Part shown: positions 20,795-32,054 of the stretch, piece by piece
Position numbering within the stretch: position 1 is the stretch's first letter
Layout of the letters: each line of letters opens with the position of its first letter
Assembly (NCBI GenBank): GCA_014529385.2
Contig: CM043953.1
Location: 116,629,049 to 116,693,048, forward strand
Origin: Adiantum capillus-veneris
Lineage: Eukaryota; Streptophyta; Polypodiopsida; Polypodiales; Pteridaceae
Length of the DNA: 64,000 bases
Direction of reading: 5' to 3'
Position numbers and translations under genes: made by a program
Notes under the pieces: model-generated
Told to the model about the DNA's origin: nothing
Databases searched by the model: none
The model's input: the letters and a program-made list of their open reading frames with translations, nothing else

Positions 20795-23567
20795 CACAAG
20801 GACCCAAGTAGGTTTCCTACTAACACTCGTGTGATGGTTGCTTGATTTAGTTTCGGCTAAAGAAAGCGTTGTTCTTAAGTGGATCAGGAAGAGGATATTC
20901 CGCGATCAAGTGGATAGCCAGGAAGCGTGTGTCTTGCCGAGGGTCTGCGACTAGATAGGTTTAGTTAGGATCTGTGGATTAGAGTAGTTGTTGGTGGTCG
21001 AGTGATTTGTGAGGTGATAAAAGCGTTTACTAGTCCGTGTGTGGCAGTGAAGCGTTTTTCTACTCATAGATGCAAAACCCCATATGATTTGTAGGAGTAG
21101 CTTTAGGTAAGTGATCCGATTATGATCTAGAGCTATTCATCACTGAATTATTTGCTAAAGTGCTTGATTGCATTAGAAATCACGGAAAAGTGTGCTTTTG
21201 AGGGTAAAAATTCATTAAACAAGATTTTGTGGATATTTTTGTATGACTTACTCATGTTGTGCATATAAAAGAGCATTTGCAAGGGTTCTGTGAGGAAAAC
21301 CTGCAATTCTGTAAACATAGACATCCTATGCGTAGGATGTCTCAAGGGGGTTCTGGACACCAAATTTGAAAATTCTGACTGCACCAGCATGTTCAAGGGG
21401 TAGGTTTGACCCTAGTAACATATTGACTTGGGTGTTTTTTCCTATTTTTGTTGACCAAAAGCCAAAAGGCAGAGTCAGAAAACGTAAAATTTCAGAAAAG
21501 GCTTAAATTGAGTGATTTTTGCATCTTTTTGCAATTGTGAAGCATACTTGCACTTGTTGAGAGCATAAGGAAGCATCAGGGACACTTCAGTCTCAAAAAA
21601 TCAGCAGTAGATATCCTACGCGTAGGATGTCTACAGGGTGATCTGGTGGAAATTTTGAAATTCTGAGTTGACCAGTGTGTTTAAAAGGTAGGTTTTACCT
21701 ATTTTCACATGGAAAGGGGAACTTGACCATATCTTGACAGGATAAGGCCAGATAGACTGAAATTTCCAGACATCCTACCCAATTTGTGCCAAAACATTAT
21801 TTTGGAGACCAAACCATAGGGTGACTTCATGTGCATGTTATAAATGATGTTTTGAGTGCATGTGAGAGTTTTCAGCTCATTTGGGTGAGAAAATTAGGTT
21901 TTAAGCAGACTTTAGTATTTTTGATTGAAAAAGGCAAGGATAGCTAGTTTTGGGGTCTTTTGACATCCAAACTCAAATCTAAGCATAGCATTGGGTTGCT
22001 GACATCAAGGGGAAGCTGTGGCTCAAGTTTGGGGCAATTCTAAGCACTTAGACATCCTACGCGTAGGATTTCTTCACCATGATTTAGCACTCCAAATCAA
22101 CCTCTGAGCATACCACAGTGATCAGCACCTTAAGGAGAGTCTATGGTTCAAATTTAGGGCAATTCTGAGCAGTTAGACATCCTACGTGTACGATGTCTAA
22201 GGCATGATTTAGAGGCCAAATTCAAACTGTGGACATAGCAGGGTGTTGTATAGCCTTAGATAAGCTAGCTAGGCAAATTTGGTCCAATTTGGAGTTGATT
22301 TGACTTGGAAATTCATCAGAACGGACATCAGGCTTTTTGAAACAGATTCTTCATCATTTGACCAACTATAGGTGTCAGAATCAAAAAGTAAAAATAGCTG
22401 TGAGCTTAGCACATCAAGGGGAAGCTACAATGCAAGTTTGAGCTGAAACAGAGCAAAAAGACATCCTACGCGTAGGATGTCTCCAGGGTCATAAAGTGGC
22501 CAAAATTCTACTTTGGCCATATAGCCAGGTTCTAAGTGTCTCAAGGATTCCAAAACTTTTTTCAAAAGTGAATTTGGACCTTGTTTGGCCTATTTACCAA
22601 GCAAAGACAAGAATTGCCAGACATCCTACTCTTGGAGTGCACTAGAAGCTCTTGCAACCCAAATCTTGACCTATTGGCATCCAAATTCAATTTTGAGCAT
22701 ACCATTGGGTTGCTGAGCACTAGGATAATCTTGGGATCAAGTTTGGACAAAATTTGAGCAGTTAGACATCCTACGCGTAGGATGTCTCTAGCTTGATTTA
22801 GGACTCCAAACCAACCTATGAGCACACCACTGTGATCAACACATCAAGGAGAAGCTGGGGTGAAATTTTCAAGTCATTCTGAGCAAAAAGACATCCTACG
22901 CGTAGGATGTCTCAAGGCCATTTTTAGGTCCAAAAGAAATTCTGAGCATACCATTGTGTTGTTGGACTTAAGGGGAGTCTCTGGACCAAATTTTGTTAAA
23001 TTCATAGCATATAGACATCCTACATGTAGGATGTCTCTAGGCCAGTTTTAGGGTCCAACTGAAATATTGACCATACAGGAGTGTTCACAGTGTCACAGAG
23101 ATCCCAAATCTTCTTTTAAAATTGAATTTGAACTCATTTTGACCATTCTAAACTGCATTCCACTGTTTTGGCCATAACTTTCACAAACGGTATCGGATCG
23201 GAAAAGTTTTTATTTCAAAACGTAGCCTGAGAGCGGCTCTACAAATCTTAGAAAAAAAATAAAAATCTTAGAGTGGCTCTACAAATCTTAGAGCGGTTCA
23301 ACTTTGAAAAAAAAACGTCGTTTGAGGCCTCAAAATACATCTGCAAGTTAGGGGTGTCTAAAAGCGACAATTTGCGAGAATTGTGACGAAACGGTTGCGG
23401 TTTTGGACCTAGTTTTGACTTTTCCCTAACCAAAGAACTTGAACACAGTGGACTAAGTCTACTTGAACCAATCAAAAGCTCTTAAGCCCAGAAATCATGT
23501 CTACCCTAGATTCAAATGCAATTACACAAGCTTGGAGATCCCGACGATAGTGGAATATCCTCCCACA
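20795..23567 (+). other. E2 untranslated leader
   Basis: A 2.8-kb leader without a credible coding frame. The segment 21055-21420 aligns with the E1 leader. From 21319 to 23036 it consists of diverged modules, each with text like CAAATTTG, GAGCATACCA and GGGCAATTCTGAGC before a palindrome. Confidence 0.85.
21319..23036 (+). repeat. Array of palindromes in the E2 leader
   Basis: Palindromic sites of 24 bp lie at 21319, 21609, 22050, 22175, 22459, 22764, 22889 and 23013; a decayed site lies at 22619 and a half-site near 21764. The arm is AGACATCCTACG followed by its complement. Four sites are perfect with the core TACGCGTA: 22459, 22764, 22889 and, with ACATGT in the core, 23013. The others have one or two mismatched pairs. 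Start-to-start distances fall near 125 (22050-22175, 22764-22889, 22889-23013) and 284-290 bp (21319-21609, 22175-22459). Arms differ entirely from those of E1, but the core is the same. The sites are better conserved than the DNA between them. Confidence 0.93.
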
Positions 23568-24429
23568 ATGGATCTTCCAAACTTGCAATTGATAAAGATC
23601 CATCTTGTTGAGAGAGTTTGGATGATTGGTCATGAGAGTGAAGGACTATATAGATACATTGACGACAATGAGGTCAATCTTTATAGGTGCCCAGATCCAT
23701 ACCTAGAAGAGATAACGTATTACAAGCTCTTATATGTCTACACATACGGAGTCGACTGTCAATGGAGATCTATAGTTGTCGACAAGTATGGACGAGAATA
23801 CAGAGTTGTAGAAAGCACAAATCCACAGATTGTACTAGAAAGAGTTGGATATTTGGTCAATGAAGGACCACAAATGCCTCCACCAAACACGAGAATTCCT
23901 ATAGGAATTCCAAGAAGAGAGCCACCAGGATTCCCTTCAAGAGCGATAACGAGAGAAGGATTGGGAGAGTCTTTGGTTAGACTTGTAGACAATCGATGAG
24001 TTAGACCATCCCAAGTCCAGAAATGGGTAAACAGAAAATACTCCGGAGATAAAGATCCGAAAGATCACGTAACGGCTTTTAGAAGAGTGCTTAGAGCAGA
24101 GGAAGTTTCAAATTTTGCGACACAGTTTGCGGGATTTGGATTGACTCTAGAAGATGATGAAACTACATGGTTTGACTCGGTGGAAAAATGGAATTTTGAG
24201 ACCCTAGATGAGCTGTTTGAGGATTTTATGGAAGAATTCTCGCCAAAAGGCATTGCTCACAACACGGTCTCGCAAATCCATAGATTCAAACAGAAAGAGA
24301 ATAAATCAGTATGCAAAGCATCATTACGGCTCAAGAGATATGTTAAGCTCTGTCCGAGAGCGGAATTACCTACGCAAGCACGAATGATGCTGCTTCAGAA
24401 GGATCTGTATATGATAAGGAGGATGACGC
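23568..24429 (+). pseudogene. E2 gag, part 1 (module and capsid), split by N
   Basis: The first ATG in the frame is at 23568. Residues up to about 110 match the second N-terminal module of E1 gag (VDKYGREYR against VDRYGREYQ). A short proline-rich linker follows, shorter than that of E1. The capsid-like domain begins at RPSQVQKWVNRKYSGDKDPK and includes TWFDSVEKWNF and RLKRYVKLCP. A TGA (23997-23999) interrupts the frame just before the capsid; E1 has arginine around there. The frame runs into the N LTR at 24430 and resumes after it at 33205 with TLNELIKEALYLVDNC. The product would be the particle-forming protein. It is broken by one stop and by the insertion. Confidence 0.9.
24426..24429 (+). 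repeat. N target-site duplication, left
   Basis: ACGC before the 5' LTR of N equals 33201-33204 after its 3' LTR. Joining the two flanks across one copy restores the E2 gag frame. The duplication is 4 bp, one less than the 5 bp usual for plant gypsy elements. Confidence 0.85.
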
Positions 24430-25573
24430 TGTCAGGAGTTTTTTGGAGCAAGGGATTGCGCATATGTACATACACATGCATGGTGCATCAAATAAAGAAT
24501 TGCCCATTTTCCTTAGCCAGGTGGTTACGTGGGGCCCACATGTGTACAGGTAGGACAGCATGTACATAGTGCAGCAATTTTCACTATTATTAGTACTGGT
24601 GTATTTTTTCTACAATAAGGAGGAGTTGGTAGCGCATAAAACTTCTCGAGGAAGCTATCCGCGGGCCGACGACATGAGGTCAGCAGGTGCGTCAGATGGC
24701 ATCTAGTGGCGTCAGGAGGGCGAACGAGGTCAATATTTGCACGCAGATGAGGACGGATACAACGTGGGTGTTTTCTTGTGAGAGTTACGCAGAAAGGTCA
24801 TCATTAGGACCACTTTTTGGGGCCACTTCACGTGGTGGCGAGATGCATTATTGGAAAAAAAGCTAAGTGCCAGGTGTGCAAATGATGCAAAAAGGTGACA
24901 ACTATGCACTGCGAGGTCAGTTTTTGGCCTGTTCGGGGTCCGTTTGAGGTCATCTAAAAGGCCAAGGGTGCCCAAGTAATAAAGCTAAGTGTGGGAACTG
25001 AAAAAACGGAGAGAAGACCAGAAAAAACGTGGAGAAGAGAGGAGGAACAGCCGCAGGTGTGTTTTTGTCCATTTTGGAGCCTGTTTTGGCCGTAAACTGC
25101 TCATCCGAGGTCGGATTTGAGCACTTTGACATTGTAGACTGGGGTTTTGGGCCGTTCCGGATGCGATGGCGCTGTCCATTTTGCCAAATTCCTCACTCTT
25201 TTCCTGCTGTTTTTCTGTGTAAGTTTCTCCTATGAGCGAAGTTTCTGCTCTAGTTTGTGATTGTATCTGGTATCTTTTACCCATATTGTGTGAGCTGTTT
25301 GCCCCATTGGTGTTGGCCCAAGCTCATTTGTATCTAAACATAAAAAATTCTCCTCTTTTGAGCTGAGTTTTTTGGGTGTGTGTGTGTATGTGTGTGTCTG
25401 TGTGGAGTGGGCAAGTGGATAATCTCTCTCCTCTCACTCCAGAGGTGTGTTCCCTGTCTCGGCCAGGTGTGTTGTGTAAGCCGAGTGGTGCCCCATAGTG
25501 TGTGTGTGTATCTTTCCAAGAGTGTGTGTCGGGTCGTTATAGAGGCGTTGTGTGTGTTTTCATCCCGCTCACA
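24430..25573 (+). repeat. N 5' LTR
   Basis: It starts TGTCAGGAG and ends CGCTCACA and is almost identical to 32055-33200. It includes a short GT microsatellite (about 25376-25400) that differs in length between the two LTRs. Confidence 0.97.
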
Positions 25574-25579
25574 TTCTTT

Positions 25580-25597
25580 TGGCGCCCCCACGGAGGA
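25580..25597 (+). promoter_or_regulatory. Probable N primer binding site
   Basis: TGGCGCCCCCACGGAGGA lies 6 bases after the LTR. It starts with TGG as primer sites do, but only the first seven bases match the E1/E2 site, so the primer tRNA is not identified. Confidence 0.6.
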
Positions 25598-25616
25598 TCT
25601 TCTTCGAGTACCTTCT

Positions 25617-25758
25617 GCTTCGAGCTTCGAGCTTCGAGCTTCGGGATTACAGGTTGCAGGTTGCAGATTACAGGTTACAGATTACAGGTTACAGGTTACA
25701 GGTTGCAGGTTGCAGGTTACAGGTTACAGGTTACAGGTTACATGTTACAGGTTACAGG
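25617..25758 (+). repeat. Two adjacent heptanucleotide arrays in the N leader
   Basis: Three CGAGCTT units and a partial one (25617-25644) are followed by sixteen consecutive 7-bp units (25647-25758) of TTACAGG or one-base variants (TTGCAGG, TTACAGA, TTGCAGA, TTACATG). Period 7 makes all three frames open, which explains the overlapping ORFs here. This sits between primer site and gag. Confidence 0.96.
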
Positions 25759-26673
25759 TAGCTGGAGTACAGTGATATACTAGCAGTGATGTCACTTGCA
25801 GTTGTTGTGGGAATGCATCACTTGGCGCCTATTTGAGCGCATTGTCTGCTGGATTGTACGTTACTTGTGGAAACTGCCCTTGTACGCATTTGTGGAGCCA
25901 TACTTGGTTGTATTTGGCAGTCCCAGCCATTTCTGAGACTTGGTCTGGACGATAGTCATTTCTGAGATTTGACTATACGCGATTTGCATTAGCCTTCGTG
26001 TGAGGGTCGATAGCGTGAGGTTTTTATTGAGCTGGGGGATTCTCAAATGTGGAGATCCTTTCGGTGATACAGGTAGCTGGAGCACCCTTTTTGTGACCTC
26101 GCCATAGGCTATGTACTAGTGAGTCCTACTTGATACTCGGGTTCTATTGTTGACAGTTTATGCATACAGATACAATCTATATTTTGGGTTCCTACTGCTC
26201 TACTTCTGGGGAAACTCTGTCGAAATTTTCCCAAGTTATGATGGCTGGTTTTTTGGTATTTTGAGCCATTTATGCTGTTATGCTGCTGAAATTTTGGCAA
26301 AATCAGAGGTTGAGTCAGGTGTGCCTTCTTGGGAGCTTCATGGTTGGCTTTAATGGATGATCAAAATGGCCCTCAGTTCACTCCTTTTCATTTAACTCAA
26401 AGAATTCAGATTAATGTTCATGTGTCCAGGAAGATCTTTTTCCAGCAGCGCATAGTCTTTATGTTTGGGCCAAGAAGATTGAGAGAGATCCTGGAATGTC
26501 CTTTGCCTGTTGTAATTCCGATGATCAACTATGAAAACTCATTTGATGTGCATGTGTTTGTCCTTATCTAAAGTTGAGCTCCATTGAAGTTTCTGGGGAT
26601 TGGGAAGTGAAAAGTTTTGGGTTCTTGCACGTGTGTTCGAAGGGGTTCTCAAAGCATCATAATTTGGGTAGCC
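25759..26673 (+). other. N untranslated leader
   Basis: About 0.9 kb before the gag start with no supported coding sequence. Confidence 0.7.
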
Positions 26674-27831
26674 ATGGCTTTCTCTTATCCCGAGTTTCAT
26701 GGAAGAAGTGATGAAGATGTGGAAGAATTTTTGGAAAAGATGGAGGTTGCCTGCATTAGCAACCAGATTCATGACCCTACGCAAATGTTACGCCTTCTCC
26801 AAATTTGTTTGAAGAGTGATGCACGAGCTTGGTCCAAAGCATTTGAAGAGGAGTTGCGTATGGCTGATCCACCTATAAGATTGAGTTGGGACAATCTAAG
26901 GCATGGATTGGAAGTGGAGTTTGTGAAGATAGAAGACCCTGACAAGGTGTGGCAAGAAGTACAGGCTTTGGTGCAAAAGGAAGGTGAGCCAGTAGATGCG
27001 TACATACGTAAGTTTTCATTGGCATGGGAGCGAATGTGCAAGGCTTTAGCACCACAGGTACCCCCGCCTGACATGATGAAGAAGGACAGGTTCTTGGCTG
27101 GTCTTTGGGAGAATATACGTTGGAGAGTGGAGCTAAAGAAGCCTAGGACATATGAAGATGCACTAGAGGTAGCAAGGAACAAAGAGTGGAAGCTGAGGAA
27201 AATGAGCCAGTTAGGGGTGGAGTCTTTGCCAATGAGGTCTGAATTTCAGCCTATAGACTCTTTACAAGGGCGCATGTCAGGGGTTCATCATGAACCAGTG
27301 GTTCCTGTTACTACTCAGGTTATGCCAGCAGTGGTCACTATAGCAGTGCAAGATGATGGCCTAAGGCAAGACATGAGGCAAGTGGTTGATCTGATGAAGA
27401 ATCTCAGCCTAAACATGCTAGGTCAAGTGGGAAATAATCGAGGTCGAGGGAGGTTTGCAAATCAGCAAGGAGGTGAAGAAAGGCCTAGGAATGGTGTTGG
27501 ACAAAGCAATGGTAGGTTTTGGAGGCAGACGCCCACATGTTATAATTGTGGAGAGTTGGGTCACATCAGCCCGCAATGTGATAAGCCACCAAGGATGGGG
27601 GGAGACATGTATCCATTGCCAAGACAGGTGCTAACTAGGTCAAATGATTATGGCATCGAAATTAAGGGAGACGAAGGAACCAGTGGACTGACCCAGGAGG
27701 AAAAAAGGGAAGACAAAAGTGCTAAGTGTAGTCACCTTGGAGAAGGCATCAAAGCTAGAGGATACATTAGTGATGACTATTGGGAAGAGGACCACAGAGG
27801 AAAAGGAAGGAAGAAGTGCCCCAGGTCCTAG
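26674..27831 (+). CDS. N Gag polyprotein (capsid and nucleocapsid)
   Basis: The chosen start is the ATG at 26674 in a good plant context (GCCATGG). The 386-residue protein opens with FSYPEFHGRSDEDVEEFLEK, typical of plant gypsy Gag. The capsid domain spans about residues 10-170 (RLLQICLKSDARAW, then DKVWQEVQALVQKEGEPVDAYIRKF and ERMCKAL). An Arg/Gly-rich stretch (GNNRGRGRF) precedes one zinc knuckle, CYNCGELGHISPQC, near residue 290, with CX2CX4HX4C spacing. Gag assembles the cytoplasmic particle and packages RNA. The end overlaps the pro-pol frame by 113 bases, so pro-pol is probably reached by ribosomal frameshifting or a spliced/alternative start; I cannot tell which. The ORF is intact. 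Confidence 0.93.
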   Translation: MAFSYPEFHGRSDEDVEEFLEKMEVACISNQIHDPTQMLRLLQICLKSDARAWSKAFEEELRMADPPIRLSWDNLRHGLEVEFVKIEDPDKVWQEVQALVQKEGEPVDAYIRKFSLAWERMCKALAPQVPPPDMMKKDRFLAGLWENIRWRVELKKPRTYEDALEVARNKEWKLRKMSQLGVESLPMRSEFQPIDSLQGRMSGVHHEPVVPVTTQVMPAVVTIAVQDDGLRQDMRQVVDLMKNLSLNMLGQVGNNRGRGRFANQQGGEERPRNGVGQSNGRFWRQTPTCYNCGELGHISPQCDKPPRMGGDMYPLPRQVLTRSNDYGIEIKGDEGTSGLTQEEKREDKSAKCSHLGEGIKARGYISDDYWEEDHRGKGRKKCPRS

Positions 27832-30800
27832 TAAGAAGAAAGGAAAGAGCCATGAAGGCGAGGATGTCAAGGCCAAGAGGAAAAGGAGAGCTCGTCGAAA
27901 GTTTCATGTTTCAGATTTTCCACTAGGGGATGGGCAATTAAGCTATGACTTGAAGGAGGATCTGACAAGCAGGAAGGCAGATGTTACTTTTGGGCAGCTT
28001 ATAGAGATGGTGCCTAAGCTAAAGCGACAGTGGAAGAGGATGGTTAACCCAATGGAGAAAGAGCCAGAGAGAGGTTCAGTGAAGGTGTTGGCAATGGACG
28101 AGCTACCAGACATTTGTCCAATAGTAGATGTGTGGCATAAAAGGAAAAATTTGGGACAAGGTTATGTGGATGGCGGAGCCCAAATATGCGTCATAACACA
28201 CTCATGCGTTGAGAAGATGGGTCTCACAGTGGCTGGGGTGTCAGGTTTTCGGATCAGATTGGCAAACCATCAAAAAGTAAAATGCTTGGGTGTTGTAAAG
28301 AGCTTAGAAGTGGAGGCATATGATGCAAAGGCAGTGGTTGATTTTCATGTGATGCCAGCAGGGTTGGGAGCATATCCTATTATACTGGGCAGACCATGGT
28401 TACGTGCAGTGGGAGCTGTTCAAGATTGGCGACATGGTACGATTAGCCTCTATGGAAAGACAGGTACCAAGAAGCTTTATAATATGGACACAAGGAAACG
28501 ATTAGAGGAGCTTTATGAAGATGAGGATGAGTCTAGTGATGAAGACTCTTCCACGGTGACAGATGAGGATAGTGATAGCACTACCAGCAGTGACGAGGAT
28601 GCTGATGTTGCATTTATTTTGATGGATAAAGAAATCCAGGAGTGTGGTTTAGTCGCATTTGCGAATGAAGTTGAAGATGAAAGTGAAGGGCCTTATGAAG
28701 TGATTGAAGGGCTGATGCAAACCAAGGTTGAGTTGTCAAAGAAGCAGGAATTAATGACGCAAATGATTAGTGGAGACCTCTCAGCTATGGAGAAGGATAT
28801 ATATTTGCATATGCTGGCTAGTTTTCCTGATTTGTTCATTACTTCATATGAAGAGATCAGAGGGTTCAAGGGTGAAGAGATGCATATAGAGCTGAAAGAA
28901 GGTGCTAAGCCAGTGCGGCAAAGGCTAAGAAGGATGGGTCAAGAGCAAATGGAAGCCTTGCGGGTAGAGGTGGACAAGTTATTGAAGGCAGGGTTCATAG
29001 TCCCTGTGGAGACCACAGAATGGGTGAGTCCAGTAGTAGTCAGTCCAAAGAAGGATGGGAAGTGGAGAATTTGTGTAGATTTTAAACCCTTAAACGCAGC
29101 CACTAAGAAGAACCCATATCCTCTTCCATTCATCGATCAGATCTTGGATTCAGTGGCAGGTTATGAGAGGTACAGTGTGTGTGATGGTTTTTCAGGCTAT
29201 TTTCAATTGAAGATTGCTCTTAAAGACCGCACAAAAACAACATTTATTACGCCATGAGGCTGCTATTGCTACACAGTGTTGCCGTTTGGGTTGTCAAATG
29301 GACCATCTTTCTATCAAGAAAGAGCAAATTGGGTGCTGGAACCATTCATTGGTAGTTGTGTTAAGGCTTTTATGGATGACTTCTGTGTTTATAGCAGTAG
29401 GGCTGAACACCATGAGAAGCTGCAGATGGTATTGGCTCGATATGATGAATGTGGAGGACAACTAAATCCAAAGAAATGTCATCTAGCACAGCCAAGGGTG
29501 AAGTTATTGGGACATATGGTGTCAGAAAATGGCATTGAGGCTGATCCAGATAAGGTGAAGTCTATTATTCTTCTTCCATCACCTATGAGTACGAAGCAAT
29601 TGGCAACCTTTATACACAAAGTGAAGTACATGGCACGGTTTATTCCATTGTCTTCGCAGCTTCTTTATCCATTACAGCAAGTGGCAAAGCATGATCCATT
29701 GCAATGGGATGACAAGTGTGAAGAAGTGTTTCAAGAGGTGAAAGAGGTGTTAGGGGGGTTGTCAGCCATGCAGGCTCCTGATTGGGAGAAAGCTTTTTAT
29801 GTAAATCCATCAGTGGGGGATGATGCCATTGGAGCCATGCTATTGCAAAAGGGGAAAGGCAGCCATTATATGAGGCCAGTGTATTGTGCAAGCCGAGTGA
29901 AGTTGGTAGCGGAGAGAAAGTTATCGGAAGTAGAGCTAGTGATGGCCAGTGTAATATTTGCTTGTCGACGATTTCGTCATTACTTGCTACCACGGCCTTT
30001 TGTTTTCTTGACGAGTTATGCCTTTTTGCCACAGTTAATTAATGGTATTAACATGTCAAATGTGGTGAAGAAATGGGTAATTGAGCTGCAAGAGTTTGAG
30101 TTCTCTTTTCTAGTGGAAGATAGTACAAGGGCTACCCTAGCTGATTTGTTGACCTACAAGGAGAATCCCCTTATTGTTAAGGAAGAGGTGGTGAGAAAGG
30201 TAGTTGAAGAAGTGCCACATATCAGCAATGCACATGTGTTGTTCTTTGATGGTTCATACAGAAAGAGCCATGATGCAGCTTCAGGGGGTATAGCACTTTA
30301 TGATCCAGAGGGGAAGCTAGTATGCAAGAGAGGGTTCAAATTGGATGCTCATAGTAACAATGAGGCTGAATATGCTACATTGGAAGCCGGATTACACATT
30401 TGTTTGAAGCATGGGGTTCGAAGGTTGAGCATAAAAGGTGATGCCTTGTTAGTGGTGAAGCAAGTGTTGGGTGTGTGGAAGAGCAAGAACACCTCATTGA
30501 AGGAAATGTGCTTCAGAATTAAAGGCCTGTTAAAAAAGTTTGAAGCATGGAGTATCAGACACATTGAACGTGCTCTAAATGGAGAGGCACATGAAGCAGC
30601 TCAAGGCATGATTGGGGAGCTATTTGTGTTGAGGACCACTTTACCTCTTTATCATGGCCGGGAAAGTTTGGCTCAAGAAGAGGAGTTTTTGCTAACAGGA
30701 ATCATTCCAAAGGAGATTCAGAAGTCTAAGAAGTATGGCTTTGTGCGTAGAGCATACAGGTACAAATTGATTGGTGATGTCTTATACATGAAAGGGGCTG

Positions 30801-32026
30801 ATCTCGTGTTGAGACGTGTACCTTGGCGGGAGGAGCTTTACAGAGTGTTGGAAGAGAATCACGAAGGCGCATGTGGTGGCCATTTTGCTCTAAAGATCAC
30901 CTTGCATAAGATTTTGCAAGAGGGGTATGTATGGCCTAGTTTGCACAAGGATGTTCACCATTGGTGTAGGTCTTGCAATAGGTGTCAAGCATTTGGGAAG
31001 AGAGTGTTGAAGCCAGAGCTACGAAAAACCATTATGGCGTTTGATGTGTTTGAAAAGTGGGGAATTGATGCAATAGGCCCGTTACCTATCACAAGCAGGG
31101 GCAAAAGCTATATTTTGACGGCAGTGGACTATCTCTCTAGATGGGCAGAGGCTATAGCAGTAAAACAGATCACTGCAAAGGATGTGGCAAAATTTGTGTA
31201 TGATGAAATATGTTGCAAGTTTGGGGTGCCACTGGAGTTACTTTCAGATAAGGGGCCTGGCTTTAGAGCTAAACTGCTAGATTTTTTATGTGCAAAGATG
31301 AAGATTAGGCACCAGCATACCACTCCTTATTACCCGCAGTGTAATGGCTTGAATGAAAGATTCAATGGTGAGTTGGTACAGATTCTTTCAAAAGTGACAG
31401 AGCACCAAGGAAAGAATTGGGATTTAGAATTGCCTAGTGCATTATGGGCTTACCGTACTTCGGTGAAGACAGGTACAGGGTTTACTCCATTTCATTTGGT
31501 GTATGGAAAGGAAGCACTATTGCCTGTGGAGGTAGAGTTGCCTGCGGTCAAGATGTTAGAGAAGTTGCTTGGGCCGCCTAGTGATGCATTCAAAGAGAGG
31601 CTCTTGCAGTTACAAGAGGTCCAGTTGGATAGGATGAGCGCACTGGAGCATTATGGGCAGATGCAGGATAAGGCTTTGACAAAGATAAATGAAAAGGTCA
31701 AAAGTAAGGGTATCAAGAAACATGACTTGGTTTTGCGCTACAACAGTAAGCTGGACAACACCTTCCAAAAGAAGTTTCAAATTAAGTGGGAAGGCCCTTT
31801 CAAGGTAGTAGAGTGTTTTCCAAATGGCACATATCAGCTGGCTAACCTGGATGGTGTTCTACATAAGTCAAGGGTAAATGGATTGCGTCTTAAATTGTAT
31901 CATGCTAGATTGATGATGGTGGAGCAAGATGAACTGTCTGTGGAGCAAGCAATGTTGGTGAAGGATGAGGAGACATGTGATGCGGCGAGTCTCATATCGC
32001 TCTTTGCTGCTGCTGATCATGAATGA
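27719..32026 (+). pseudogene. N Pro-Pol polyprotein with one nonsense codon
   Basis: One frame runs from before the gag stop to 32026, broken only by TGA at 29255-29257. Domains in order are the aspartic protease (YVDGGAQICVIT, so DGG instead of the usual DSG/DTG; then IILGRPWL), an acidic linker, RT (VSPKKDGKWRICVDFKPLN; after the stop LPFGLSNGPSFYQ; catalytic FMDD), the ordinary RNase H, a second plant/archaeal-type RNase H (FFDGSYRKSHDAASGG, NNEAEYATLEAGL, GDALLVVKQVLG), the integrase zinc domain (CRSCNRC), the integrase core (D in GIDAIGPL, D in LSDKGPGF, E in GLNERFNGEL) and a basic C-terminus without an evident chromodomain. The second RNase H between RNase H and integrase places N in the Tat lineage. 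The TGA stands where gypsy RTs have the tryptophan of the TPWG block. Apart from that codon the frame is open for about 1,430 codons. Confidence 0.95.
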
Positions 32027-32035
32027 TCTAGCAGG

Positions 32036-32054
32036 CTAGGGGATGGGCAAATTA
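32036..32054 (+). promoter_or_regulatory. N polypurine tract region
   Basis: The purine-rich GGCTAGGGGATGGGCAAATTA lies directly before the 3' LTR and would prime plus-strand synthesis. E3 has a similar CTAGGGGGTGGGCAA at the same place. Confidence 0.75.

Noticed and set aside
5302-23036. CRISPR-like array (regular palindromic repeats with spacers)
   Set aside because: The inter-site sequences are homologous to each other, the sites are in retrotransposon leaders of a plant genome and there are no cas genes. The resemblance is only in the spacing.
24985-25284. Conserved ORFs in both N LTRs (also 32610-32909)
   Set aside because: They are duplicated only because the LTR is duplicated. There are no protein motifs, and both strands show similar open frames.
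25647-25758. Interstitial telomere repeat
   Set aside because: The unit TTACAGG differs from the plant telomere unit TTTAGGG, and no TTTAGGG copies are present. Only the period agrees.
25380-25775. Overlapping ORFs with RLQVTG-type protein repeats
   Set aside because: A 7-bp DNA repeat keeps all three frames open with a shared 7-residue repeat. This explains the ORFs without a gene.
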